A DNA stretch of 12,781 nucleotides from Gallibacterium faecale. Its GTDB lineage: Bacteria > Pseudomonadota > Gammaproteobacteria > Enterobacterales > Pasteurellaceae. A program made the position numbers and the translations under genes. This document shows, one piece after another, positions 1 to 8,170 of the stretch; within the stretch, counting starts at the first letter, position 1, and the number at the start of each line of letters is the position of its first letter. The notes beneath the pieces were generated by a model. That model ran no database searches and was not told the origin of the DNA. It saw nothing but the letters and a program-made list of their open reading frames with translations. The stretch lies in NCBI RefSeq assembly GCF_027920745.1, contig NZ_JAQIBB010000089.1, forward strand, positions 1-12,781. Direction: 5' to 3'.

Positions 1-74
1 GCCATCAAGGGTTAAAGAAGGAACGTAAGATAAAGTTTATTCAGGATTATTTGATGAGTAAAAATGACTTTTAG
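1..74 (+). CDS. Possible 3' end of an unidentified rightward gene (partial)
   Basis: The frame starting at base 3 is open from the window edge to a TAG at 72-74, giving a 23-residue tail that begins HQGLKKERK and ends in MSKNDF. The other two forward frames hit stops within the first 35 bases. The tail is lysine-rich and hydrophilic, as many protein C-termini are. It would be convergent with cyaA. I do not recognise the family, and 23 open codons in AT-rich DNA could occur by chance, so this is only a candidate. Confidence 0.3.
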   Translation, partial: HQGLKKERKIKFIQDYLMSKNDF

Positions 75-146
75 CCTCCATTTTGTCCATTACTCCAAAA
101 AATTTGATATAGATTAAAAAATAAGGGTATCACAACTGTACGAAAA

Positions 147-2615
147 TTAACTATTGATACTTAATTCAGAGTGATAAGGCGTCACTGTGGTTTTTCCTTG
201 CGTATGGTGGATTTGGTAAAATTGAGGATAATTAAAATTATTCTTCGAAACTTGGAATGGTGTACTGTTTTCACCATTAGTTGCTGCGCGATAAATTCGA
301 TTAATTTCCTCAATCTTTTGACTTTTTATACCTTCGCAATGGTAATAAGCTTCTAGCTGATTGCTTTCATCAAGAATATAAATATTGAATGTCCTATCAG
401 TATTATCTTCAAAGAAAAATTGCAGGAAACCTTCATTTGAATAATATTCGATAGCTTGTGGATATTTTAATTCATCATTAGTGGAAATTTTGGTTAATCC
501 TGTTTCGGATAACAGCTCTTCTGTAATTTTTAATTTGTCACGGTGGAAGAAGTTATTCCATACTTCACTCGCAACATAGAGTGTATTTAGTTGATTACTA
601 TTAATAAGATTACTGGTTTGAATATTGATACAACGATCAATTAATTCGCTAGTAAATCGGCGAATAATATTGCGGTAACGTTGGCTGTAACAGAAAACGT
701 TCACTGATTGTAACGGTACAGAGCTACGGTAAATTTTATTAGAAAGGACTTTTAAGGCACGGAAAATAGCACTTGGTCCTTCAAAATGTAATGTCCGAAT
801 TTCATTCCATAAATTACGGTAGGTAAAATCAATGCTGCCAATTAATTTAGTTTGTTTTGCGGTTAAATTATTAAATAAATGCTTTGGTTGTAAGCGGAAA
901 TGGTGATCGATTAATGATTCATCTTTCGTTGGATCTTGAACTAAATTTACCATAATCGCTAAATTACGAATTTCACAAGGCTGATAGAGATCATTATTGG
1001 TTGCAGGAGAAACTTCGGTTGGGAAAGTATTACGTAGATCCTCAACAAATTGTTGTAATGTTTCTAAGGAAACACTATCGCTGATAATGTGCAGGTTTGT
1101 ATCCGCAGTCAGAATCCCATTGAAATATGCCCAACAGACCAGCTTATTTAAATTCGGATTATATTCAACATGGCGATTTTTCGACAAGGAAGAAATTTTT
1201 GGTTCTTGATTCAATAAGTACCAACCTTTTGCCATCACAGAATTACCCGTAGCCTCCACAAAAGTAAGCTCTTTTTCAGCAATATTGGTCGCAATAGTTG
1301 GATTGAATAATGTGACTTTTCCTGGTAATTCTTCAAAAGCAGCATAAAGTTTACGGGTCAAAATACTAATATCTTCAGGAATAATACCACCGCCAGAAAT
1401 ATTATATTTGCGGGCAAAATCCATTAATTGGCGATAACTGCACATTAATAGTGCAACTAAGCTATTATAGCTACGACGGATTTGTTTAATTTTCCAATGT
1501 TTTCTTTCATTTAATTCTTGAATTGTTTTACTATCCCACTTCCATTGATGAGCAAGTTTCATCAATAAAGTTAGACGCCAATTCCCGGTTAATTCAGCAT
1601 TATCAATATCTTCACTGGCTTTAATATAAAAACAACGACGCACGTTATCCAAACGATCGTAATCTTTAATCTTAATCAGATAGTCAGTTACCTTATCCAA
1701 CATTGCCATATAAGGATCAAAATGATGTTTGACTTTGCGATCTTGTAATAAATCCAATTTAAATTGGTGAGAAATTAAACGAGTGTTTGGGAATTCCCAT
1801 GAATAACATTCTAAGAGTAAAATCTTGATAACCGCTTTGTATGGTGAATCGATTCCTTTATAGAGATTCCATAGCGTTGCTCCAAAATACTCATTTGCAG
1901 ATAATCCACCTAAGCCGCCAAAATCCACCCATTCATTAGGATTTAATTTGCCTTCATTGACTAATTGTTTAACGGTTTCATCATATTGAGCTTCATCTTC
2001 AACAGCGAGATGCAGCCATAACAATGGGCGGCCTGCAAGACGAATTGCCGAACGATAAAATTCGTCCAGCAACAGCATATATTGGCTTGAACCGCAGTTA
2101 TCACTAGTTAGAGAATCAACGGCCTGCCCACAACGGAAACGGTCTTGATCGACAAGAAACAGATTGAGTTCAACTCCAACGTTATGTGCCCATTGACAAA
2201 TTAAAGCAAATTTTTGTTGTAATTTATCTAATTGTGGTTGTGTTAATGCCCTGGAAGCACATACCCATAAATCCAAGTCAGAACGTGAAGTTTGGGTAAT
2301 AGACCCTAAACTTCCCATTGCATAAATACCACATAGACTGGTGGTTGGATTAGGTTGATGTTCTAATGAAAAAAGCGTGGTATTGGATAATGTAGAAGAA
2401 AGATAATTTTTTTGATAGAGATTGTATTGAAAATTAACAATGCCGAAAGGTGCCCCTTCAACATATCCCGGTAATTCTGGAATATTGTGGTGCAATAAGA
2501 CACAAACTAAATTCAGAACATATTGAAATTCATTTGGTGCGCCTGCTAAGGCACGTTCTAAACGAATATTATCTAATTGTTCAACCTTTTTTCTGGCAAC
2601 TTCTAGATTGTTCAT
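147..2615 (-). CDS. cyaA: Class I adenylate cyclase CyaA
   Basis: CyaA converts ATP to 3',5'-cyclic AMP and diphosphate; cAMP then activates CRP. In enterobacteria it is a peripheral inner-membrane enzyme stimulated by phosphorylated EIIA-Glc of the sugar PTS. The 822 residues resemble E. coli CyaA (848) from end to end. The N-terminal catalytic half carries the nucleotidyltransferase-type GSLGS at 101-105 followed by DLDLW at 113-117, whose acidic residues are the expected metal ligands. The family block around IDSPYKAVIK lies at 255-264. The regulatory half ends with the conserved FNIYILDESN at 743-752 and YYHCEG just after. The C-terminus stops about 20 residues short of E. coli. No frameshift is visible. 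The ATG at 2615 is the natural start by homology (LEVARKKVEQLDNIRLERAL matches the E. coli N-terminus), but no Shine-Dalgarno sequence precedes it. Weak initiation is also typical of E. coli cyaA, where it keeps cAMP low. The gene diverges from hemC, as in enterics. Confidence 0.97.
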   Translation of the reverse strand: MNNLEVARKKVEQLDNIRLERALAGAPNEFQYVLNLVCVLLHHNIPELPGYVEGAPFGIVNFQYNLYQKNYLSSTLSNTTLFSLEHQPNPTTSLCGIYAMGSLGSITQTSRSDLDLWVCASRALTQPQLDKLQQKFALICQWAHNVGVELNLFLVDQDRFRCGQAVDSLTSDNCGSSQYMLLLDEFYRSAIRLAGRPLLWLHLAVEDEAQYDETVKQLVNEGKLNPNEWVDFGGLGGLSANEYFGATLWNLYKGIDSPYKAVIKILLLECYSWEFPNTRLISHQFKLDLLQDRKVKHHFDPYMAMLDKVTDYLIKIKDYDRLDNVRRCFYIKASEDIDNAELTGNWRLTLLMKLAHQWKWDSKTIQELNERKHWKIKQIRRSYNSLVALLMCSYRQLMDFARKYNISGGGIIPEDISILTRKLYAAFEELPGKVTLFNPTIATNIAEKELTFVEATGNSVMAKGWYLLNQEPKISSLSKNRHVEYNPNLNKLVCWAYFNGILTADTNLHIISDSVSLETLQQFVEDLRNTFPTEVSPATNNDLYQPCEIRNLAIMVNLVQDPTKDESLIDHHFRLQPKHLFNNLTAKQTKLIGSIDFTYRNLWNEIRTLHFEGPSAIFRALKVLSNKIYRSSVPLQSVNVFCYSQRYRNIIRRFTSELIDRCINIQTSNLINSNQLNTLYVASEVWNNFFHRDKLKITEELLSETGLTKISTNDELKYPQAIEYYSNEGFLQFFFEDNTDRTFNIYILDESNQLEAYYHCEGIKSQKIEEINRIYRAATNGENSTPFQVSKNNFNYPQFYQIHHTQGKTTVTPYHSELSINS

Positions 2616-2634
2616 TAGTTACGTAAAATCTCTA

Positions 2635-2663
2635 TCTATAATGGATAAATATATTACTGTCCA
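2635..2663 (-). promoter_or_regulatory. Predicted sigma70 promoter of cyaA
   Basis: On the minus strand TGGACA (2663-2658, five of six to TTGACA) is followed after exactly 17 bases by TATAGA (2640-2635, four of six). Transcription would start near 2628, leaving a leader of about a dozen bases before the ATG at 2615. Found by eye; no score computed. Confidence 0.45.
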
Positions 2664-2732
2664 TCAACGGCGGAAAACTTTAACATTTCTATTTCACTTG
2701 GTAAATACTCAAGCCTAGTCAGATGAGAAGTT

Positions 2733-2748
2733 TTTGATTAAGCTCAAT
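2733..2748. promoter_or_regulatory. CRP-like site between cyaA and hemC
   Basis: TTTGA-N6-TCAAT matches seven of ten bases of the CRP consensus TGTGA-N6-TCACA and keeps the TGA-N6-TCA core. It is centred at 2740.5, about 69 bases upstream of the predicted hemC start and about 112 upstream of the predicted cyaA start. The hemC spacing is close to a class I CRP position. In E. coli cyaA is repressed by CRP-cAMP, but there the site overlaps the promoter, unlike here. Binding is inference. Confidence 0.3.
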
Positions 2749-2773
2749 GAAGATTATTTTTCTAAGCACTGAC

Positions 2774-2802
2774 CTGACAATACTTAGTAACAATGATAGG
2801 AT
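2774..2802 (+). promoter_or_regulatory. Candidate promoter of the hemCDXY operon
   Basis: CTGACA (2774-2779, five of six to TTGACA) is separated by 17 bases from TAGGAT (2797-2802, four of six to TATAAT). A better -10 word, TATAAC at 2802-2807, has no matching -35 at proper spacing. The predicted start near 2809 gives a leader of about 44 bases before hemC. Confidence 0.3.
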
Positions 2803-2852
2803 ATAACTTGATTCAAACAATGAATAATAAGTTAACCACAAAAGAGTGAATT

Positions 2853-3779
2853 ATGCAAAAAGATGTTATCCGTATTGCAACTCGGCAAAGTCCTTTAGCC
2901 TTATGGCAAGCCAATTTTATCAAACAGCAATTAGAAAATTTATACCCTGAATTAAACGTTGAATTAGTCACAATGGTGACTAAAGGAGATGTGTTATTAG
3001 ATACTCCATTGGCCAAAATTGGTGGTAAAAGGCTTTTTGTTAAAGAATTAGAACTTGCGTTATTAGAAAATCGGGCAGATATTGCAGTCCATTCAATGAA
3101 AGATGTTCCAATGCAATTTCCAGAAGGGTTACATTTAAGTGTTATTTGTGAACGGGAAGATCCGCGAGATGCATTTGTTTCTAATCAATATGCTTCATTA
3201 GAAGAATTACCTCTACACGCAGTCGTAGGGACATCAAGTTTACGTCGCCAATGTCAGCTAAAGGCTTTACGTCCTGATCTTGAGTTAAAAACATTGCGAG
3301 GCAATGTAGGAACTCGTCTTAGAAAATTAGATGAAGGAGAGTATGACGCAATCATTTTGGCATCTGCAGGGTTAATTCGTTTAGGTGAACAACAACGTAT
3401 TCGCAGTTTTATTGCACCAGAAAGTTCTTTACCTGCAGTGGGACAAGGCGCAGTAGGTGTCGAATGTAGAGCGGATGATGATCGGGTTAATGATTTATTG
3501 CGTCCATTATTACACCAAGATACATGGGATCGTGTGATTGCAGAACGTGCAATGAATAATCGTTTACAGGGGGGATGCCAAGTACCAATTGCGGGCTATG
3601 CTGTATTAGTGGGAGAACAGCTTCACTTGCGTGCTTTAGTTGGTGCAGTTGATGGCAGCGAAGTGTTAAGAGCAGAAGGAACTGCACCACGTACACAAGC
3701 AGAGCAGTTAGGCATTCAGGTGGCTGAATCGCTTTTAGCACAAGGCGCAGAAAAACTATTAGCACAGGTATTAGAATAA
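2853..3779 (+). CDS. hemC: Hydroxymethylbilane synthase (porphobilinogen deaminase)
   Basis: HemC joins four porphobilinogen molecules into the linear tetrapyrrole hydroxymethylbilane in the cytoplasm, on the way to heme and siroheme. At 308 residues it nearly equals E. coli HemC (313), and the numbering matches. Arg11 and Lys59 are present. Lys83-Asp84 lie in SMKDVP; Asp84 is the catalytic aspartate. Arg131-Arg132 follow VVGTSSL, and Arg155 ends NVGTR. Cys242 in LQGGCQVPIAGYA carries the dipyrromethane cofactor. All key residues are intact, so the enzyme should be active. The ATG at 2853 follows AGAG at 2843-2846 with six bases between. hemD starts four bases after its stop. The gene shows that this organism keeps a pathway step H. 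influenzae has lost. Confidence 0.97.
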   Translation: MQKDVIRIATRQSPLALWQANFIKQQLENLYPELNVELVTMVTKGDVLLDTPLAKIGGKRLFVKELELALLENRADIAVHSMKDVPMQFPEGLHLSVICEREDPRDAFVSNQYASLEELPLHAVVGTSSLRRQCQLKALRPDLELKTLRGNVGTRLRKLDEGEYDAIILASAGLIRLGEQQRIRSFIAPESSLPAVGQGAVGVECRADDDRVNDLLRPLLHQDTWDRVIAERAMNNRLQGGCQVPIAGYAVLVGEQLHLRALVGAVDGSEVLRAEGTAPRTQAEQLGIQVAESLLAQGAEKLLAQVLE

Positions 3780-3783
3780 TTTC

Positions 3784-4551
3784 ATGGGAATTCTAGTCAC
3801 ACGTCCGGAAGAGTCAGGTCAACATTTGACGTCCATGTTAATTCGTGAAGGAATTGCAGCTATTCATGCTCCTTTTATTAAAATTGTGACAGGGGAGCAA
3901 TTAAATCAACTACCTCAGAAATTACAGAAGTTAAATCCAGGTGATTATGTCATTTGTGTGTCACAATATGCCGTAAATTATGCAGCACAAGTATTACAAA
4001 ATACGGGATTTACTTGGCGAGCAGATTTACATTATTTGGCAGTAGGACGTAAAACAGCTATGCGTTTAACTGAGGCTAGTCAGCAAGCTGTGAGTTATCC
4101 ATTTTTGCAAGAGAATAGCGAAGGGCTATTAGCATTACCTTTAATGCAGCAATGCCAAGATAAAAATGTACTTATCTTGCGTGGACAACAAGGGCGAGAG
4201 TTATTGCCTGAACAACTTACAGTGCAAGGTGCAAATGTCGAAATGGTGGCTTGTTATCATCGAGAAAGGCAAGAGTTAACAGAAATGGAATTGATGATGT
4301 TTTCTCGAGCAGGGATTGATACGATTGTGGTGACTAGTGGTGAAATTTTGCGGTATTTACTGGATTTTATTCCTAAAAGTGAACATAATTGGTTAGTTAA
4401 TTGTAAGTTGGTGGTGATTAGTGATCGTATTGCTCAATTAGCCAAAGAAGCTGGTTGGCAAGAAGATAAAGTGATTCTCACTGAAAAGGCTGATAATAAT
4501 AGTTTGTTAAAAACAATATTATCTTTTTATCCCCATTCACGAGATAAATAA
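3784..4551 (+). CDS. hemD: Uroporphyrinogen-III synthase
   Basis: HemD cyclises hydroxymethylbilane and inverts ring D to give uroporphyrinogen III, the branch point of heme and siroheme. The 255 residues compare with 246 in E. coli. This family is poorly conserved, but several blocks are recognisable: GILVTRPEESG at 2-12, ILRGQQGREL at 131-140, CYHRE at 157-161, VVTSGE at 182-187 and AGWQEDKV at 223-230. The fold is two alpha/beta lobes with the active site in the cleft. The start lies four bases after the hemC stop. There is no real Shine-Dalgarno in the AT-rich gap, so translation is probably coupled to hemC. hemX follows after 15 bases. Confidence 0.95.
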   Translation: MGILVTRPEESGQHLTSMLIREGIAAIHAPFIKIVTGEQLNQLPQKLQKLNPGDYVICVSQYAVNYAAQVLQNTGFTWRADLHYLAVGRKTAMRLTEASQQAVSYPFLQENSEGLLALPLMQQCQDKNVLILRGQQGRELLPEQLTVQGANVEMVACYHRERQELTEMELMMFSRAGIDTIVVTSGEILRYLLDFIPKSEHNWLVNCKLVVISDRIAQLAKEAGWQEDKVILTEKADNNSLLKTILSFYPHSRDK

Positions 4552-4566
4552 ACAATAGGAGTAGCA

Positions 4567-6090
4567 ATGAAAAAACAACATGATGAAACTGATATTCAAA
4601 AAAATACAGAGATAAATGAAGAGGTTACTCCTAATAGAGATGAAGAAAGCAAAGTTGAAGCAGTAACCATCCCAAAAATTGACGCTGTTACTCATTCAGA
4701 AGATAAAAAAACAGAAAAACAACCAATGAAAGAAGAAAAGAAAGTGATGGCAGCAGAGCCTAAAAAAACAGATTCTGCAAAACAGAATACTACTCCAAAA
4801 GAGAATAAAGTCTCTTCTCAACCAGAAACCCAAATAAAGAAATCTTCAAGCGGTAAAGGTATTGCCTTACTTGCTCTATTAATTGCGTTAGGTGTAGGCG
4901 GCGCAGGTTATTATTTAGGCCAGCAACAACTTAGCCAATTACAACAAAAAATTACTTCTCTAGAGGAAAGCCAACAAGCGGCAACTCAAGCAACACCAGC
5001 AGAAACGGTAAGTAAAGCTGATTTTGATGCGGTGAAAAATGCACTTGTTAGTACAACAAGCGAGTTAGAAGCAGCGAAAAATGCGTTAAGTGCATTAGAA
5101 CAAAATCGAGGTATTACCGAACAACAAATTATTGCCTTACAATCACAATTAAATAAAGCTGTTGCGGATAAAGCAGAAAGCCAACCAAATGAATGGTTGA
5201 TGTCAGAAGCCGATTTCTTGTTAAGTAATGCACAACGTAAGTTATTAATTGATAATGATTTAAGTACGGCAATTTCCTTACTTAAAGAAGCAGATGTTGT
5301 GTTAAATGATGTTTCTGATCCAAGAGCAATTAGTGTACGTACTGCGATTGCTCAAGATCTTAAACGTTTAGCGGATGTGAATGACGTTGATCAAAATGCA
5401 ATTATGCAAAAATTATCGCAACTGGCTAATGCAGTAGATGATTTAGAAGTATTAGATCTTTCTAGTGATAATGCGACAGGTAGCGATGATGGTGAGCTTT
5501 CTGATTCAATCAGCGATTGGCGGACTAATATCGAAAAATCAGCCAATTCTTTCTTGAATCACTTTATTCGTATTCAACCAAGAGATCCTGTTGAAAAGGC
5601 ATTATTAGCACCGAATCAAGATGTTTATTTACGTGAAAATATTCGATTACGCTTGCAAATTGCTTTATTAGCAGTGCCTCGTCAACAAAATGAATTGTAT
5701 AAAGGATCGCTAGAAGCCGTAACTTCTTGGGTAAGAAGCTATTTCAATACAGACAGTGTATTGGTGCAACGTTTCTTACAACAACTTGATGATCTTTCAG
5801 AACAGTCAATCTATGTTGATGCACCAAGTACCTTTGAAAGTTTGACGACTTTAGATGAAATTTTGCATAAGCAACCACACAAAATTGAAAAAGTGGAGAT
5901 GAAGGCGAATCCTACCATTCTAGAGGAAAATAAGGCAGAGGAAGCCAAGGCAAAAGAAAATGCAGAGGCACAATCTCAAGCAACTGAACAGCCAAAAGCT
6001 GCGCCTGAACAACCAGCCAGCCAAACTGAGGAGAGTCAGCCAGCTGCTACTGAAGCCCCAAAGAATGACACACCAGCGAAAACAGAATAG
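4567..6090 (+). CDS. hemX: HemX, inner-membrane protein of the hem operon
   Basis: HemX is a bitopic inner-membrane protein co-transcribed with hemCD; its biochemical role is not settled. Residues 1-95 are hydrophilic and rich in Lys, Glu and Thr. A single membrane helix spans about 98-117 (GIALLALLIALGVGGAGYYL). Lysines before it and none just after suggest the large domain is periplasmic. Next comes a Gln/Ala-rich coiled-coil-like stretch (about 119-200), then the conserved HemX core starting EWLMSEADFLLSNAQ at 209-223. Residues from about 452 to 507 are low-complexity Ala/Glu/Gln/Pro. Total length is 507 against 393 in E. coli, the excess lying in the two tails. Databases often label it uroporphyrinogen-III C-methyltransferase, but I see no SAM-methyltransferase motif. 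A good AGGAG at 4557-4561 precedes the ATG. Confidence 0.92.
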   Translation: MKKQHDETDIQKNTEINEEVTPNRDEESKVEAVTIPKIDAVTHSEDKKTEKQPMKEEKKVMAAEPKKTDSAKQNTTPKENKVSSQPETQIKKSSSGKGIALLALLIALGVGGAGYYLGQQQLSQLQQKITSLEESQQAATQATPAETVSKADFDAVKNALVSTTSELEAAKNALSALEQNRGITEQQIIALQSQLNKAVADKAESQPNEWLMSEADFLLSNAQRKLLIDNDLSTAISLLKEADVVLNDVSDPRAISVRTAIAQDLKRLADVNDVDQNAIMQKLSQLANAVDDLEVLDLSSDNATGSDDGELSDSISDWRTNIEKSANSFLNHFIRIQPRDPVEKALLAPNQDVYLRENIRLRLQIALLAVPRQQNELYKGSLEAVTSWVRSYFNTDSVLVQRFLQQLDDLSEQSIYVDAPSTFESLTTLDEILHKQPHKIEKVEMKANPTILEENKAEEAKAKENAEAQSQATEQPKAAPEQPASQTEESQPAATEAPKNDTPAKTE

Positions 6091-6105
6091 TAGGAGAAAA
6101 AATAT

Positions 6106-7374
6106 ATGTTTAGAGTATTATTCTTGATGTTAATCTTGCTGGTTGGCTTTATTGCAGGGCCATATATCTCAGGTAAGCAAGGTTATGTTCGAATTCTTAC
6201 AGATTCTTATAGTATTGAAATGAGCATCACAATGTTAGTGGTTTTCTTTGTGATTGCGTTAGCCGTTATCTATGGTGTTGAATGGATAATTACTCGTTTC
6301 TTCCGTCTTAGCAGTGGTACTTATAATTGGTTCTCTGTACGCAAAAGACGCAAAGCACAGCAACAAATTTTGCAAGGTTTTGTGAAGATGGATGAAGGAA
6401 ATTATGCAAAAGCAGAGAAATTAATTGGTAAGAATGCGAAACATTCATCAGAGCCAATTCTTAATTTTGTGAAAGCAGCAGAAGCTGCACAACAACGTGG
6501 TGATGAATTTAGTGCCAATAAATACCTTATTGAAGCAACTGAATTAGCTGGGCCTGATAATTTAATTGTAGAACTGGCTCGTACTCGCATTTTATTACGC
6601 CAAAATAAATTACCAACAGCACGTACAGCAGTCGATAGCCTGTTAGTATTAGCACCACAAAATGTAGAAGTATTACGTTTAGCGGTAACAATTTATCTCC
6701 GTTCTCATGCTTATTCAGCATTAGATAATTTATTGCCACAGATAGAAAAAAGTGGACTCTATACAGGTGATGAATTTAATCAGTTATATCATCAAGTATT
6801 AGATGGGCTATTAGATGAAAAAATGAATGAAGAAGGGGTTGAAGGATTGCTACATTGGTGGCCTGAACAATCTCGTGCCCGTCGCCAAAATAGTTATGCG
6901 ATTGTTGGTATGATTCGCCGTCTAATTGATAGTGATGATCATGATTCTGCGTATAGTTTGGTGCTTGATTCAGTGAAACGGATCGAAAATAGCGATATGT
7001 TGGCATTCTTAAATCAAATTGCACGTTTACAGGTAGGAAATAGTGAGAAAGTCGTTAAATGGCTAGATAAAACCAGTATTAAAGGTGATTTATCCGCTAA
7101 TATTGCTTGTGCTGTTGCAAGAGCAACAGGCTATTTAGCGTTACGTGCTAATCAGTTTGAGAAAGCCCGCCAAGCTTTTAGTAAAGTATTAGCGGCAGAA
7201 GATAAATCTTGTATTGATATTCAAGATTATACTGTGGCTGCATATTTAGCAGAAAAAGCAAATGATATGGCAGCGGCTCAACAAATTCGTCAGCAATGCT
7301 TAAAAGATACAATGAAAATTGAGGATAAATCTTCCGTAGCAGCGAGTGATTTATTAAGTTTAGAGAAGAAATAA
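6106..7374 (+). CDS. hemY: HemY, TPR-containing inner-membrane protein
   Basis: This is the proteobacterial HemY that ends the hemCDXY operon. It is unrelated to the Bacillus oxidase of the same name, and its exact role in heme metabolism is unresolved. It has 422 residues against 398 in E. coli. Two membrane helices lie at about 1-20 and 41-63. The following segment is strongly basic (VRKRRK at 78-83), so by the positive-inside rule the rest should be cytoplasmic. That part is a run of helical TPR-type repeats, for example MDEGNYAKAEKLI at 95-107 and the later FEKARQAFSKVLAAE, likely a docking surface for pathway enzymes. AGGAG at 6092-6096, nine bases before the ATG, supports the start. It begins 15 bases after the hemX stop and is followed by a terminator. 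Confidence 0.93.
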   Translation: MFRVLFLMLILLVGFIAGPYISGKQGYVRILTDSYSIEMSITMLVVFFVIALAVIYGVEWIITRFFRLSSGTYNWFSVRKRRKAQQQILQGFVKMDEGNYAKAEKLIGKNAKHSSEPILNFVKAAEAAQQRGDEFSANKYLIEATELAGPDNLIVELARTRILLRQNKLPTARTAVDSLLVLAPQNVEVLRLAVTIYLRSHAYSALDNLLPQIEKSGLYTGDEFNQLYHQVLDGLLDEKMNEEGVEGLLHWWPEQSRARRQNSYAIVGMIRRLIDSDDHDSAYSLVLDSVKRIENSDMLAFLNQIARLQVGNSEKVVKWLDKTSIKGDLSANIACAVARATGYLALRANQFEKARQAFSKVLAAEDKSCIDIQDYTVAAYLAEKANDMAAAQQIRQQCLKDTMKIEDKSSVAASDLLSLEKK

Positions 7375-7392
7375 ATTTATCCTAAAGAAGAG

Positions 7393-7417
7393 AAGGGCTG
7401 TAAGAACAGCCCTTTTT
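7393..7417 (+). terminator. Intrinsic terminator of the hemCDXY operon
   Basis: A perfect 8-bp stem (AAGGGCTG / CAGCCCTT) with a six-base loop is followed by a run of five T on the plus strand, 18 bases after the hemY stop. For leftward transcripts from tsaB the same hairpin is followed only by TCTCTT, so it is mainly a rightward terminator. Confidence 0.88.
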
Positions 7418-7453
7418 AATTCAAAAAATAAAACAAAGATCAAAAAATTCCTC

Positions 7454-8170
7454 TTACTCTCTGCCAGGTAGTTTTTTCCAAGTCACTTCATTACGTAAAT
7501 AGATAGGTTCAATTTCCGTTGCAGTAACATAATTTTGTTTTTTATAAGCAGCAAGGGCAAGCGGTAACATATAGCGTGCGGCAGGAAGTGTAATTTGTGA
7601 GCGTGTTCCTGGAATTGTATTTAATGCAGGATAAGCAGCCCAACCCGTGCCTACTTTATAATGTTCTGCGCTAGTATTAGTGAGTTGCTGACAAAGTAAT
7701 TCTGGGGCAATAACTTGTTCTTCTTGAATTGAATGCCAAGCCGGATAGGTGTTTCCGTCGATACTCTCTGGTTGATAACATAATTGGCAAAAATAGACCT
7801 CATTCATTCTGGCATCAATGGCACTTAATACCTGTGTAGCCTGTTCTGTTTCATAAGCAGCTTGTGCCATAGCCGTTAATGTAGAAACTGGGTAGATTGG
7901 TAATTCTGCACCTAAAGCTAAGCCTTGAGCCACAGAAACACCTACTCTAACGCCAGTAAAACTACCTGGACCACGTCCTAGAACTAGCCCATCCAGTTGA
8001 GAAAGTTGTAAACCAGATTGTTGTAATAGTTGATCAACCATAGGTAAGATGCGTTGTGTATGGGTACGTTGTGCAATCTCTTCTAAATAGGTTAATTCAC
8101 CACGGTATAAAAGGGCCATAGAGCAAGCCTCAGTTGAAGTATCTAATGCTAATAAAGTTGGTTTCATCAT
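7454..8170 (-). CDS. tsaB: tRNA t6A37 synthesis factor TsaB (YeaZ)
   Basis: TsaB is the non-catalytic partner of TsaD in the TsaB-TsaD-TsaE complex, which moves the threonylcarbamoyl group onto A37 of ANN-decoding tRNAs. It acts in the cytoplasm and is usually essential. The 238 residues compare with 231 in E. coli. The ASKHA-fold N-lobe shows LALDTSTEACS at 7-17, HTQRILPMV at 37-45 and the hallmark GRGPGSFTGVRVG at 65-77. The C-terminus YLRNEVTWKKLPGRE matches E. coli closely. The start overlaps the yoaA stop in ATGATGA. Either of two adjacent ATG codons (8170 or 8167) could be used, and an AGGA seven bases upstream of the first supports it. The yoaA-tsaB order is the same as in E. coli. Confidence 0.96.
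   Translation of the reverse strand: MMKPTLLALDTSTEACSMALLYRGELTYLEEIAQRTHTQRILPMVDQLLQQSGLQLSQLDGLVLGRGPGSFTGVRVGVSVAQGLALGAELPIYPVSTLTAMAQAAYETEQATQVLSAIDARMNEVYFCQLCYQPESIDGNTYPAWHSIQEEQVIAPELLCQQLTNTSAEHYKVGTGWAAYPALNTIPGTRSQITLPAARYMLPLALAAYKKQNYVTATEIEPIYLRNEVTWKKLPGRE

Noticed and set aside
37..90. 17-codon minus-strand frame starting MDKMEAK with GGAG upstream
   Set aside because: The GGAG is only two bases from the ATG, the frame is very short, and it has no leader-peptide features or attenuator hairpin.
104..117. FNR-like TTGATATAGATTAA, nine of ten to consensus, downstream of cyaA
   Set aside because: It lies in AT-rich DNA after the cyaA stop with no supportable gene start nearby. 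About one such match is expected by chance in a window of this size and composition.
2813..3016. Minus-strand open frame antisense to the start of hemC
   Set aside because: It is fully explained as a shadow of the hemC coding frame and has no ribosome binding site or recognisable product.
4567..6090. HemX as a uroporphyrinogen-III C-methyltransferase
   Set aside because: This common database label comes from operon context. The protein has a membrane helix and no visible SAM-binding methyltransferase motif.
6106..7374. HemY as a protoporphyrinogen or coproporphyrinogen oxidase
   Set aside because: Only the name is shared with the Bacillus FAD enzyme. This protein has two membrane helices and TPR-like repeats and no FAD-binding motif.
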